64,000 nt of DNA from Millionella massiliensis (GCF_900104655.1 NZ_FNWD01000002.1:248001-312000); one strand, 5' to 3'. Counted from the stretch's first letter, positions 26,883 to 36,513 are shown. Made by a program: numbers and translations. The notes: generated by a model not told the origin, from the sequence alone.

Positions 26883-27200
26883 ATGGAAGATTTCTTTTTG
26901 GATATTGTTTATAAGGATAAAAAAGTGAGGTTCCGCATTGTGAATCCGCAGGCCCCGCTGGCCACGCTGATGAACAATCTGCGGCATGCCATCGGCAAGG
27001 ATGGACGGCTGATCTTCGATTTTCCGTCCATTGACCAAACCGGAGCGCCGCTCGATTACTTTTTCGGAAAAGAGGACCCGACGACCCACGAAGTGCGGGT
27101 GCTGCGGCCCCGAATCGGCAAAACGGACCAGACGCTGGCCGATTATAACGTGAACAACGGCGATACGGTCTTTTTGATTCCCGACCCTTTCCCCGGATAG
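26883..27200 (+). CDS. Ubiquitin-like protein (YukD-like Ubl) of the T6SS locus
   Basis: 105 residues from ATG 26883. A beta-grasp layout can be read: strand FLDIVYKDKKV, strand RFRIVNPQAPL, helix LATLMNNLRHAIG, then strands ending in KTDQTLADYNVNNGDTVFLI (about 81-100). That last stretch has the ubiquitin-like T-L-x-D-Y-x-I/V-x-x-G-D-x-V-x-L-I pattern. The protein ends in DPFPG, so its last residue is a Gly, as needed for activation by an E1, without a tail to be cut off. YukD-type Ubls in type VII secretion loci are a known parallel. It lies between tssF and the E2 gene. Cytoplasmic. Conjugation has not been shown. Confidence 0.85.
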   Translation: MEDFFLDIVYKDKKVRFRIVNPQAPLATLMNNLRHAIGKDGRLIFDFPSIDQTGAPLDYFFGKEDPTTHEVRVLRPRIGKTDQTLADYNVNNGDTVFLIPDPFPG

Positions 27201-27231
27201 GAGTCGGACAACCCCTTTGCAGAACTGAACG

Positions 27232-27834
27232 ATGATGCAAAACGAAACAAAAAACTGGCAGGAATTTACGCCCCAGTCGTTGACCGGTCGTAATCGGCGG
27301 CTGTTGCACGAATGGCGCGAACTGGATCGTGCGCTCGAACATCGGCCCGAGATCGACTACCGAATCCTCGAACGTAACGCTCAGGGATTACCGACCGCTT
27401 ATGAGGTTGTTTATCGGATTCATTCCATCTGCGGGGTGGAGCAGGTAGAACGGCTGAACGAAACGGGCGTGTGGAATCGGCCCCTGTGGGCTTCGATCTT
27501 CCGACTGCGCATCACCCTGCCGGAACTCTATCCGTGTATCGACTCGCCTGCCGAGTTCCGGTTCGTTACGCAGAACGAGGATGGTCCCGTTCCGCATCCG
27601 TGGCATCCGAACATCCGCTATTTCGGGGAGTTTGCCGGTCGGGTCTGCCTCAATACGCCGGACACGTATGCCGGGTTGGCCTGGTGTGTGGATCGGATTG
27701 CGCTCTACCTGCGTTACGAGCGGTATCACGCCGTTCAGGAACCGCCCTATCCCGAAGACCTCCGGGTTGCCGAGTGGGTCGTCAAACAGGGTGAACCGAA
27801 TGGATGGGTGTATTTCGATCAACCCTTGAGATAA
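27232..27834 (+). CDS. E2-like ubiquitin-conjugating (UBC-fold) enzyme of the T6SS locus
   Basis: 200 residues. After a helical N-terminus (about 10-40) the UBC fold is readable: LPELYPCIDSPAEFRF (96-111, equal to the E2 F-P-x-x-Y-P-x-x-PP-x-V/F-x-F motif), HPN at 125-127, and GRVCLN at 136-141 with catalytic Cys139. The spacing between HPN and Cys is 12 residues, close to eukaryotic E2s, and is followed by helix LAWCVDRIALYLRYE and a PPYPEDLRVAEWV stretch like the E2 NPDDPLVPEIA region. E2s accept the ubiquitin-like protein from E1 as a thioester on Cys139 and pass it on. It starts 31 bases after the Ubl gene and is the strongest member of the cascade by motif. Confidence 0.88.
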   Translation: MMQNETKNWQEFTPQSLTGRNRRLLHEWRELDRALEHRPEIDYRILERNAQGLPTAYEVVYRIHSICGVEQVERLNETGVWNRPLWASIFRLRITLPELYPCIDSPAEFRFVTQNEDGPVPHPWHPNIRYFGEFAGRVCLNTPDTYAGLAWCVDRIALYLRYERYHAVQEPPYPEDLRVAEWVVKQGEPNGWVYFDQPLR

Positions 27835-27899
27835 GAGTTGTAATCGATAGATAATAAGATGAAAGAGATAAAGTGGGTGTTAATTTTGAAGCGTGAAAT

Positions 27900-29057
27900 A
27901 TGAAATTTCGGATTAAAGCGATATGTCTGCTGCTGTTGCTGGGTAGTTTCGGCCTGTCGGAAGCTCAAACGCTCAAACAGGTCGAAGTGTCGGGGAGTGC
28001 TCCCTATGTGGATCACGTGGCCCTGATGCCTGGTTCTGCCGATATGGACATGATGGTGAAAATTGCTTTCGATGAACCGAACAATAGTCTGACCGTCAGC
28101 TTGATCTCCTATCGAAAATTGTTCGTATTCCAGAGTGCCGCGCGCTACTCGCAGGTGGTCAAATGGAACCGGTTGCGGCCCGACCGGTTGCCGTATCCCG
28201 TCGCATCGAACGAGTTGGCCCGATACACAGTCACCAAATCACTGAAAAAATCGCTTGGAAAAGCTAAAAAGTATGTTTTCAAACGGTGGATCGAGTACGA
28301 CGGCCTTCAGCCTCAACCGGCAGAGTATAACATGGTGAACGATTACATCGAGCAACGCTTTGACATCCTGTACAAAGAGGCCCCGGTCTCGTTCACGCTG
28401 CGCGACTTGTTGCTGATGGAGGGGCCGACAACCACGCACAAAAAGACCGGTTACGATCTCTTTTTCCAGACCGATCTGAACCGGACCTACGAGGTGACCA
28501 TTCGTCGCGACCCCTGTTTCGGAAAAGAGGAGGCGATCCAACTTTCGGCCAGTCAGTTGGAGAGCATCAAGGCCAGTTATGCGGCTTTCGATCAGAAATT
28601 CGGCAGCTCGTCGCAGTTCCAGACCGCCGACAGTGAAAAGCTCTTCAACAAGATGAAGGAACTGTTGTTGCAGCAATTTCCCCGTCAGGAGGAGACGAAT
28701 CCCTGTCCGACGATGCAGGCGAATATCGACCAATACAACGCTTATGTGGATTCCATCGAGCAGATGCAGTGCAAGTTCCGAATCATGTCTGATGCCGGAA
28801 CGCTCTCCATTCCGCTGGATTTGAGCGCCGATTATATCCTGTCGGCGGCCCGTAAGATCGATAACCACGTCAATCGGTGGTTGCTGACTTCGGATAAAAT
28901 CGAACGTAAGGATTTGGAAAACGCGTGTTTCAACCTGATCGACCAGATCCAACCTCAGATCGATCAGGCAACCGACATCACCTCCGACCAGCACGAAGCT
29001 ATTCGGATTTTCCACGAAGCGGCCAATTACTTCCGCAAGACCTGCGGTAAAGAGTGA
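27900..29057 (+). CDS. Exported protein of the T6SS envelope complex, unknown
   Basis: 385 residues with a Sec signal peptide (hydrophobic LLLLLGSFG, cleavage near SEAQ). There is no other membrane segment. The body is mixed alpha/beta with a Gly/Asp pattern of no known motif, including YDLFFQTDLNRTYEVTIRRDP and a helical C-terminal third. It lies between the E2 gene and a second exported protein, with a 65-base gap upstream. In place it matches the TssN/O/P/Q/R-type envelope genes of Bacteroidetes T6SS, but I cannot match it to one of them with confidence. Periplasmic by inference. Confidence 0.6.
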   Translation: MKFRIKAICLLLLLGSFGLSEAQTLKQVEVSGSAPYVDHVALMPGSADMDMMVKIAFDEPNNSLTVSLISYRKLFVFQSAARYSQVVKWNRLRPDRLPYPVASNELARYTVTKSLKKSLGKAKKYVFKRWIEYDGLQPQPAEYNMVNDYIEQRFDILYKEAPVSFTLRDLLLMEGPTTTHKKTGYDLFFQTDLNRTYEVTIRRDPCFGKEEAIQLSASQLESIKASYAAFDQKFGSSSQFQTADSEKLFNKMKELLLQQFPRQEETNPCPTMQANIDQYNAYVDSIEQMQCKFRIMSDAGTLSIPLDLSADYILSAARKIDNHVNRWLLTSDKIERKDLENACFNLIDQIQPQIDQATDITSDQHEAIRIFHEAANYFRKTCGKE

Positions 29058-29062
29058 AACCT

Positions 29063-29911
29063 ATGAACATACTGCGACATAGCAAGCGGTTGTTGTGTGT
29101 CGTCCTGGGGGGCGTGATGCTGGGATTTTGCCCGAGCGCCTTCGGCCAGAACGAACCGCAGGATCCGTATCTCGACGAAATGCGGATATTGGAGATTGAA
29201 AACCGTATGCTCTTCTTCTACGACCAGCTCAACGAACTGGCCCTCGAGATAACGCACTGCTCACCCGAAGAGCTGACGCGGGCCGATCAGCAGGTAATGG
29301 CGGTCGACACCAAGTGGAATGTCTACTATCAGTCCCGGCAGGCCGAGATTGCAGAGGACGATTCGCTGATGCAGATCGTGGTGAACTACCAGATGGCTAA
29401 ACAGAGCCTTCTGGATTCGATTGCCACCAAGAAACATTTTTACCAGGCGCAGACGGAATTTTCAGCGGCCGAAGCCTTTCTTCCGAACCAGGACAGCACG
29501 TACCAGCGGTTGTACAAGACCGCATTCGAATACTCTCTGGTAAAGGCGCTCGCCGGTCAGTTGGAGCAGATTAAAACGCAGGAACAGGCCCTGTTTGCCG
29601 AAGTACAGCGCCAGTATGAGTGCGCCAAAAATCTTTCGGATGAGTTTCCCGATTTTCGGGCTCGTTTCCGGCCGCTCGAAGAACGGTATATCGGCCTCAA
29701 AAACATGTCCGAAAAGATACAGGCCCTGGAATATAAACCGTGGTTGCAGCGGGCCAAGGATTACCTTTACAGCATTGCGGCCGTGGCGATGATTCTGATG
29801 TTCATCAGCATGATGCAGGCCAAGTTGAAGACCCTCAAACAGGCCCGTGAGAATGCCAAGAAGCTCCGCCAGATGCTGAATGACGACCAGAACGACTATC
29901 CGACGATTTAA
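29063..29911 (+). CDS. Exported coiled-coil protein with a C-terminal membrane helix (T6SS envelope)
   Basis: 282 residues from ATG 29063. A GTG at 29054, overlapping the previous stop, is an alternative start. Signal peptide (MNILRHSKRLLCVVLGGVML, ends AFGQ), a long helical periplasmic part with coiled-coil character (about 35-235), then one membrane helix IAAVAMILMFISMMQ (about 242-257) and a basic cytoplasmic tail. The topology suits a scaffold spanning periplasm to cytoplasm, as expected of the non-TssJLM membrane complex in subtype iii. It resembles TssO/TssP-type proteins in design, not in clear sequence. Confidence 0.6.
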   Translation: MNILRHSKRLLCVVLGGVMLGFCPSAFGQNEPQDPYLDEMRILEIENRMLFFYDQLNELALEITHCSPEELTRADQQVMAVDTKWNVYYQSRQAEIAEDDSLMQIVVNYQMAKQSLLDSIATKKHFYQAQTEFSAAEAFLPNQDSTYQRLYKTAFEYSLVKALAGQLEQIKTQEQALFAEVQRQYECAKNLSDEFPDFRARFRPLEERYIGLKNMSEKIQALEYKPWLQRAKDYLYSIAAVAMILMFISMMQAKLKTLKQARENAKKLRQMLNDDQNDYPTI

Positions 29912-29938
29912 TTAATTCCGACAAGATCATCTCTCCCC

Positions 29939-32347
29939 ATGAACCTCCGCAAGATATACTTTCTGTTGATCCCGATCCTCGTTTTGGGAAGTTGTACGGA
30001 TTATGCTTCGAACGGCAAGTCCTACAAAGAGGACGTGGAACTCAATATTCTGAGTGTCGAATTCGACTCCACCTACAAACATCTGTATGTGAACGTGCAG
30101 ATGAACGACAGCATCACCGAGATGCTGCTGAACAACGAACGGTCGCTCCACTTCAAGGCTGAAGAGCTGGTCAAGGGGAATCTGTATGCGCCCCGTATCC
30201 AGCCCGTGCTGGAGGGGTACGAAAACCTCAAGATCGAAGAGTTGGCCCGGCTGAATCTGAATATTCTGGTGTTGGCCGATCTGACGCTGAACGCAGCGGA
30301 GATGGAAAACCAGCAGCGAACGATCCGTGGTCTGCGAAAACTGTTTGTTTACAGTCCCTTTCGGGTCGCATTCATGGACGGAACGAAGGTTACGGAGACG
30401 ATGGAGGCGACCGACTATGTGCTGGAGCATTATCTCAAGGCTGTTCCGGGCGAGAGGAAGTATCTCTATCGCTCGATCCTCGACAAGGCGGAAGAGTTTC
30501 TGAACGATACGTTGAGCGTGCAGTCGGTTGAGCGTCCCGACTCGCTTCGTGTCGAGCAGGGGCCGGAGCAAAAGGTGTTGATCGTTTTCTCGGACGGGAA
30601 GGTCTACGACCAGAACAAACCGTTGGATCCGGACCATTTCCAGTTGCAGCGCAAACTGGCTCAGAACGATGAACTGATGGACGGCATCACCGTTTTTTAC
30701 GTCAACCTGGAACAGACCTCAGAAGAGGAGGGACCGGTGGCCGATACGGATGAAGAGGCGCAAAATTTCCTGACGGCGCTCTGTCAAAAATCCGGGGGCA
30801 AGTATCTCGAATCCTCCGACCAGCATCTGGTGCTGAACGATATTGTCCGCCGTTTCAACCCCGATTATGCGGATTACCGTTTTACGTTTGTCAATCCCGA
30901 CTTCAAGATCTATCGAGGCATGGGGTACAAACTCCAACTCGGCTGTTACGAAGGGGACAGCCTGATCGCCTCGGATTATGCCATGTATAATGCCGGGAGT
31001 GTCTATAATCCGATTATTATCAACGGCCAGAGTACGTTCCAGATTATCGTGCAGGGAGGCTTGATCGGCATTCTGACGCTGGCGTTGCTGTATGTATTCT
31101 TTCAGCTCATTCTGCCCGCCGTCCGCTATTGGCTCTTCAAACGGAAATACGTGACGCGTTACGTCAATAAAAACATGAGTTACAACGGGACGCTGGTCGG
31201 GCAGTCCTGCTATTTCTGCAAGGCGCCGTTCGAAGAGGGGGATGAAATCGTCGTCAAATGCTCCCACGTGCTTCACAAGTCGTGCTGGGACGAAAATGAA
31301 TACAAATGTCCGGAGTATGGCCGGCACTGCAAGCAGGGCAGCCACTATTACAACCGCAAGAACCTGTTCGATCTGCATAACGCATCGTTCTACTTCCGGT
31401 GGATCCTGGCCGGAGCTTCTGCCGGGCTGGTGGCCTGGATATTTTTTACGGCCAATGCGCATTACACGGAGAACCTCCTTCTGGTCAAACTGATCCGCTG
31501 GATGTTCGATCTGGTGCCCGATTCTCCGCAGGCGGCCATGCTGATGGAAGAGTATGGTGGACACTTGCTCTATCTGCCGTTTTACGGGATGAATATCGGA
31601 TTCTTTCTGACCCTTTCACTGAGCCTGCTGACCGGCCATGGACAGTGGCTCTGGAAACGATCGCTGCTCGTCGTTGCGAAGGCGCTGGTCGGAGGAGTGT
31701 GCAGCTATCTGGCCTTCTTTGTGGGGTGTATAATCTCACTCTCGCTGAACTTTATCGACAACTCGTTCCTGATCGACTGGATCCCCTGGATGTTGAGCGG
31801 CTTCATCATTGCCTTTGTCGTGGCCTACGGAACCGATATTAAACTGAAAAAAGCGCTGGTCGGGGCGGCAATCTCCATTGTGTTTGGACTGGGTTCCATG
31901 TACCTGTGGTCGTTCTCCTACAGTGTCCAGATCGACACGCGTGAATTCCTGCTCTTGAGCTACATGATCTACTGTGTCGGGTTTGCCGTCAGCGTTGCCG
32001 CTACGAGTCCCAAATCGGAGCGTTACTTCCTGCGTGTCGAGGGACCGATCAAAGAGATGGATATCGCCGTCTACAAATGGATGAATGCCGCACAGCGACA
32101 CAAACGCGTGCTGATCGGCAAATCAGTTAATTGCGATCTGCAAATGTCGTGGGATATTACCAGTCCCATTGCTCCGGAGCAGGCCGAGGTGAGTATGATA
32201 AACGGTTATCTTTATCTGACGGCTTTGGAAGACGGGGTGATTTTTGATAAAAAACCGTTGAGACCTCATCTGAAAAAGAAACTCTACCACGGGTCTAAAT
32301 TCACCATCGGCAAGACGATCTTTACCTATGTCGAAAAGGATTTGTAG
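29939..32347 (+). CDS. Membrane lipoprotein with VWA-like, RING-like and FHA-like regions (candidate E3)
   Basis: 802 residues. Lipobox LGSC gives acylated Cys19. A VWA-like domain spans about 108-305 (LVLADLT, then IVFSDGKVYDQ), as in TssR-type T6SS proteins. A first membrane helix lies at about 362-388. Then comes a RING-like zinc motif: Cys424-x2-Cys427-x13-Cys441-x-His443-x2-His446-x2-Cys449-x7-Cys457-Pro, with the last ligand shifted to His463 or Cys464. About six membrane helices follow (480-690), then a divergent FHA-like domain (715-802) in which the usual Arg and His are not kept (IGKSVNCDLQM). With the VWA outside, the RING faces the cytoplasm, where E2 would act. It is the last gene of operon 2. 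Confidence 0.78.
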   Translation: MNLRKIYFLLIPILVLGSCTDYASNGKSYKEDVELNILSVEFDSTYKHLYVNVQMNDSITEMLLNNERSLHFKAEELVKGNLYAPRIQPVLEGYENLKIEELARLNLNILVLADLTLNAAEMENQQRTIRGLRKLFVYSPFRVAFMDGTKVTETMEATDYVLEHYLKAVPGERKYLYRSILDKAEEFLNDTLSVQSVERPDSLRVEQGPEQKVLIVFSDGKVYDQNKPLDPDHFQLQRKLAQNDELMDGITVFYVNLEQTSEEEGPVADTDEEAQNFLTALCQKSGGKYLESSDQHLVLNDIVRRFNPDYADYRFTFVNPDFKIYRGMGYKLQLGCYEGDSLIASDYAMYNAGSVYNPIIINGQSTFQIIVQGGLIGILTLALLYVFFQLILPAVRYWLFKRKYVTRYVNKNMSYNGTLVGQSCYFCKAPFEEGDEIVVKCSHVLHKSCWDENEYKCPEYGRHCKQGSHYYNRKNLFDLHNASFYFRWILAGASAGLVAWIFFTANAHYTENLLLVKLIRWMFDLVPDSPQAAMLMEEYGGHLLYLPFYGMNIGFFLTLSLSLLTGHGQWLWKRSLLVVAKALVGGVCSYLAFFVGCIISLSLNFIDNSFLIDWIPWMLSGFIIAFVVAYGTDIKLKKALVGAAISIVFGLGSMYLWSFSYSVQIDTREFLLLSYMIYCVGFAVSVAATSPKSERYFLRVEGPIKEMDIAVYKWMNAAQRHKRVLIGKSVNCDLQMSWDITSPIAPEQAEVSMINGYLYLTALEDGVIFDKKPLRPHLKKKLYHGSKFTIGKTIFTYVEKDL

Positions 32348-32406
32348 GGAGTCGGAGAGGTATTGAACCGCGGTGCCGGAGGAAAGAGGTGTGGTAAATA
32401 TGTTAA

Positions 32407-32452
32407 ACCGATCCCAGTTAGGAGTCTTGTGGAGCTCCTGACTGGGATCGGT
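32407..32452. terminator. Hairpin terminator after T6SS operon 2
   Basis: An 18-base-pair stem (32407-32424 with 32435-32452, one G-T wobble) and a 10-base loop, in the gap between the end of the VWA/RING gene and the convergent AraC-type gene. No long T run follows on either strand, so it may act in both directions or partly. Confidence 0.7.
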
Positions 32453-32535
32453 GCGTGAAAAGGGGGGCTAAAATGCTACAAGCAATGGGCGCGTGAAACG
32501 AGATGTTCATCAGGTATGAATCGATACCGATGACT

Positions 32536-33450
32536 TTATTCATCAGGGGTTCCTTTTCGAAAGCGTGCGCAGTATTCCGATGGTGTGATACCGGTTTGCT
32601 GCTTGAACATCCGACTGAAGTGCTGGGGGTATTCAAATCCCAGTTCACTGGCGGTCTCTGCGATGCTTGTGCCGGCTGCGAGGCTGTTCTGGGCCCGTTG
32701 AATCACATACTGACGGATATAACTGCTGGCGGTCTCGCCGGTGGTCTTTTTAATCAGGTCGCCGAAATAGTTGGGTGACATGCACAACTTGTCGGCGCAA
32801 TACTGTACGGTCGGGAATCCGAACGTCAGTTGGCGCTGCTCGTCGTAATAGCAGCGCAGCAGGTTGTCGAACTTTACGAGGATGTCCGAATTTTCCAGCT
32901 TGCGGGTGAGGAACTGTCGATTGTAAAAACGCTGGCAATAGTTCAGCATCAACCCGATGTATCCGGTGATGATGGCATCCTGCAGCTCGTCGTGCCGATT
33001 TTGCAGTTCGTCCCGAATCTGGCGCATCAGCGATACGAAAATGTCGTGTTCCTCATCGGTCATGTGCAGTGCCTCGTTGATGCGGTAGTCGAAAAAAGAG
33101 TAATTCCGGATCTCTTTTTCGAGGGGCGTCCCGTGCAGCAGATCGGGATGAAAAAGCAGGGCCCAGCCGGTCAGTGACACCTCTTCTCCGTTGTCTTCCT
33201 TCCCGCCGATCTGACCCGGGGCCACACATATAAGAGTCCCTTTCCGGTAATCATACTTGCCACATCCGTATGCCAGGTCTATTTCGGCCGCCTCATGAAA
33301 AAAGATGCCGTAGATACTGTAGTGGTTCAGACAATGACGAACGGGCGATACCTCCGCGTAGTCGATGACGCTGACCAACGGATGGTTGTCGGTGTGTCCG
33401 AGCCAGCGGCTGTAGTCGCTGACATTTCTAATTTTCAAAATCTTACGCAT
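32536..33450 (-). CDS. AraC-family transcription regulator
   Basis: 304 residues from MRKILKIRN; a longer open frame exists upstream to 33756, but it is low-complexity. The C-terminus (about 200-304) holds two helix-turn-helix motifs, with CADKLCMSPNYFGDLIKKTTG as the first and IAETASELGFEYPQHFSRMFKQQTGITPSEY as the second, the AraC/XylS signature. The N-terminal part is a cupin-like ligand region. Effector and targets are unknown; the divergent small gene and aldo-keto reductase operon (from 33582) is the natural candidate target by position. Confidence 0.9.
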   Translation of the reverse strand: MRKILKIRNVSDYSRWLGHTDNHPLVSVIDYAEVSPVRHCLNHYSIYGIFFHEAAEIDLAYGCGKYDYRKGTLICVAPGQIGGKEDNGEEVSLTGWALLFHPDLLHGTPLEKEIRNYSFFDYRINEALHMTDEEHDIFVSLMRQIRDELQNRHDELQDAIITGYIGLMLNYCQRFYNRQFLTRKLENSDILVKFDNLLRCYYDEQRQLTFGFPTVQYCADKLCMSPNYFGDLIKKTTGETASSYIRQYVIQRAQNSLAAGTSIAETASELGFEYPQHFSRMFKQQTGITPSEYCARFRKGTPDE

Positions 33451-33581
33451 GATAGTGCGGACTGTTAACCCTGGTACGAAGATACGTGATTCAGCCCGTA
33501 AATCGTGCGGGGAATGGGCAAAATCGGTAAAAACGGTACAAACATCCCGGCTATCGTTACGTCGCATGCAGCATCGTTCCG

Positions 33582-33589
33582 TAGCTTTG
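33582..33589 (+). promoter_or_regulatory. Candidate -7 box for the small gene and aldo-keto reductases
   Basis: TAGCTTTG matches the Bacteroidetes -7 consensus TAnnTTTG exactly. Transcription would start near 33596, about 10 bases before the first ATG. The -33 box is not obvious, so regulation by the divergent AraC protein is possible. Confidence 0.45.
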
Positions 33590-33605
33590 TTCCTGAAAAA
33601 TCTGA

Positions 33606-34969
<1,364 letters not shown>

Positions 34970-34977
34970 TTTACACA

Positions 34978-35829
34978 ATGGATTACATTGCGCTGAATAA
35001 TGGTGTCATAATGCCGATGTTGGGATTCGGTGTCTTTCAGGTTACGGATCCCGTTGTGTGTGAGCGGGCTGTTGCTGATGCGTTGTCGGTTGGTTATCGA
35101 CTGATTGATACGGCCTCGGTCTATGGCAATGAGTGTGCAGTTGGTGCTGCCTTGCGTAAAAGTACCATTCCACGAGAGGATTTGTTTATAACGACGAAGG
35201 CTTGGATTTCGGAGATGGGATATGATCGCACTTTGCGGGCTTTCGAAACTTCTCTGTCGAGACTGGGGCTGGATTATGTCGATCTTTATCTGATTCACAT
35301 GCCTTTCGGGGACTATTACGGGGCGTGGCGTGCCATGGAAAGATTGTACTCTGAAGGGCGTGTCCGGGCGATCGGGGTTTGTAATTTCGAGCCTGACCGG
35401 CTGATGGATTTATGTCGTAATGTAAAGGTTATTCCGACTATCGATCAGGTGGAGTTGCATCCCTATACGCAACAAGTGGAGGCGATTAGGGTCATGCGCT
35501 CGCTCGGGGTGCGGACCGAGGCTTGGGGACCGTTGGCTGAGGGAAAGAATGGGCTTTTTGTTGATCCTGTCTTGCGGGCGATTGGATACAAATACGGCAA
35601 GTCTGCGGCTCAGGTTGTTCTTCGCTGGCATCTGCAGCGCGGGGTTGTCGCGATTCCCAAATCGGTGCATCGGGAGCGTATGGTCGAAAATTATATGATT
35701 GACGATTTTTCGCTCTCAGCGGAAGAGATGACGCAAATAACTGCCTTGGATACGGAGCATAGTGTGATTCTCGATCTGCATGCCCCTGCTGAGGTGGAAC
35801 GTTTATATCAAATCACGCCTCTTGATTGA
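34978..35829 (+). CDS. Aldo-keto reductase (2,5-diketogluconate-reductase-like)
   Basis: 283 residues, cytoplasmic. An AKR barrel with GVIMPMLGFGVFQV, RLIDTASVYGNE (catalytic Asp and Tyr), FITTKAWI (Lys), DYVDLYLIHMP (His) and RGVVAIPKSVHRERM at the NADPH site. It starts eight bases after the Tat-type reductase, so the two are one operon. It is likely to reduce aldehydes or ketoses with NADPH; the substrate is not known. The first 20 codons show no targeting signal. Confidence 0.9.
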   Translation: MDYIALNNGVIMPMLGFGVFQVTDPVVCERAVADALSVGYRLIDTASVYGNECAVGAALRKSTIPREDLFITTKAWISEMGYDRTLRAFETSLSRLGLDYVDLYLIHMPFGDYYGAWRAMERLYSEGRVRAIGVCNFEPDRLMDLCRNVKVIPTIDQVELHPYTQQVEAIRVMRSLGVRTEAWGPLAEGKNGLFVDPVLRAIGYKYGKSAAQVVLRWHLQRGVVAIPKSVHRERMVENYMIDDFSLSAEEMTQITALDTEHSVILDLHAPAEVERLYQITPLD

Positions 35830-35965
35830 AAGTTGTCGAAAGGTGCTTATGGCTAATATTGACCTCTATATGAATAGGGGTAAATGTGCTTTTTGTGTGA
35901 GCTGGTTATTTGTCTTGTCGTAAACTTTTTATTTTTCAATGAGATGAATTATTTAAAAACTTATT

Positions 35966-36493
35966 TTATCCTTTTTTGAACAATGCCTTGATATATTGAA
36001 TCATATCCTTGAAGCTCGTGTGATGCTTTACTGCTATGATGGAAGTGCCTATAATCCACAATGCAATAAAAATATTGATGTACAAGTCTTTTAAATCGCA
36101 TACTATATTCAATGGTTTAAGGTAGATAAAATCGAGTACTCCGTCTTTCCAAAATATGATGCTTATATATGCAGATGCAAATCCTGCTGTTTGAAAAATT
36201 AAGGCTGTGTCAAGAAGTTTATTTTTAGGATCTACCTTGTGGTAAAACTTATAGAAAATAATAAGTATAGCCCATATGAATGAAAACATTGATAGGTGAG
36301 CTACGACTCCCAAATTTGCGCCAAGTTTAGCAGTCCAATAGCTGTGGCTTGGGTTGAAAATCGGTTTAAATTCTAATAAATTGGGCACAAACGAATAATT
36401 TGATTCCATAAATAAATGGTATATAATTAGTTTCACCGCCTGATCTAAAAGAATCAGCAGAATCACCCAGAGTATTGTATTACACTTTTTCAT
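35966..36493 (-). CDS. Degenerate LspA-like (signal-peptidase-II-family) membrane protein
   Basis: 175 residues, four to five membrane helices. It keeps the LspA family start (DQAVK, Asp17-Lys21) and a VLDFIYL motif at about 119-125, the LspA V-x-DF region. In the enzyme, catalytic Asp residues lie in GN-x-x-DR and in N-x-AD; here the first is replaced (Ser111 in ASAYISI) and only the second is likely kept (Asp136 in CDLKD). It is therefore probably inactive in lipoprotein cleavage or has another job. It lies 20 bases downstream of mnmE and is AT-richer than its neighbours, which suggests transfer. Confidence 0.6.
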   Translation of the reverse strand: MKKCNTILWVILLILLDQAVKLIIYHLFMESNYSFVPNLLEFKPIFNPSHSYWTAKLGANLGVVAHLSMFSFIWAILIIFYKFYHKVDPKNKLLDTALIFQTAGFASAYISIIFWKDGVLDFIYLKPLNIVCDLKDLYINIFIALWIIGTSIIAVKHHTSFKDMIQYIKALFKKG

Positions 36494-36513
36494 AATTATT
36501 CATCGTGTATCTC

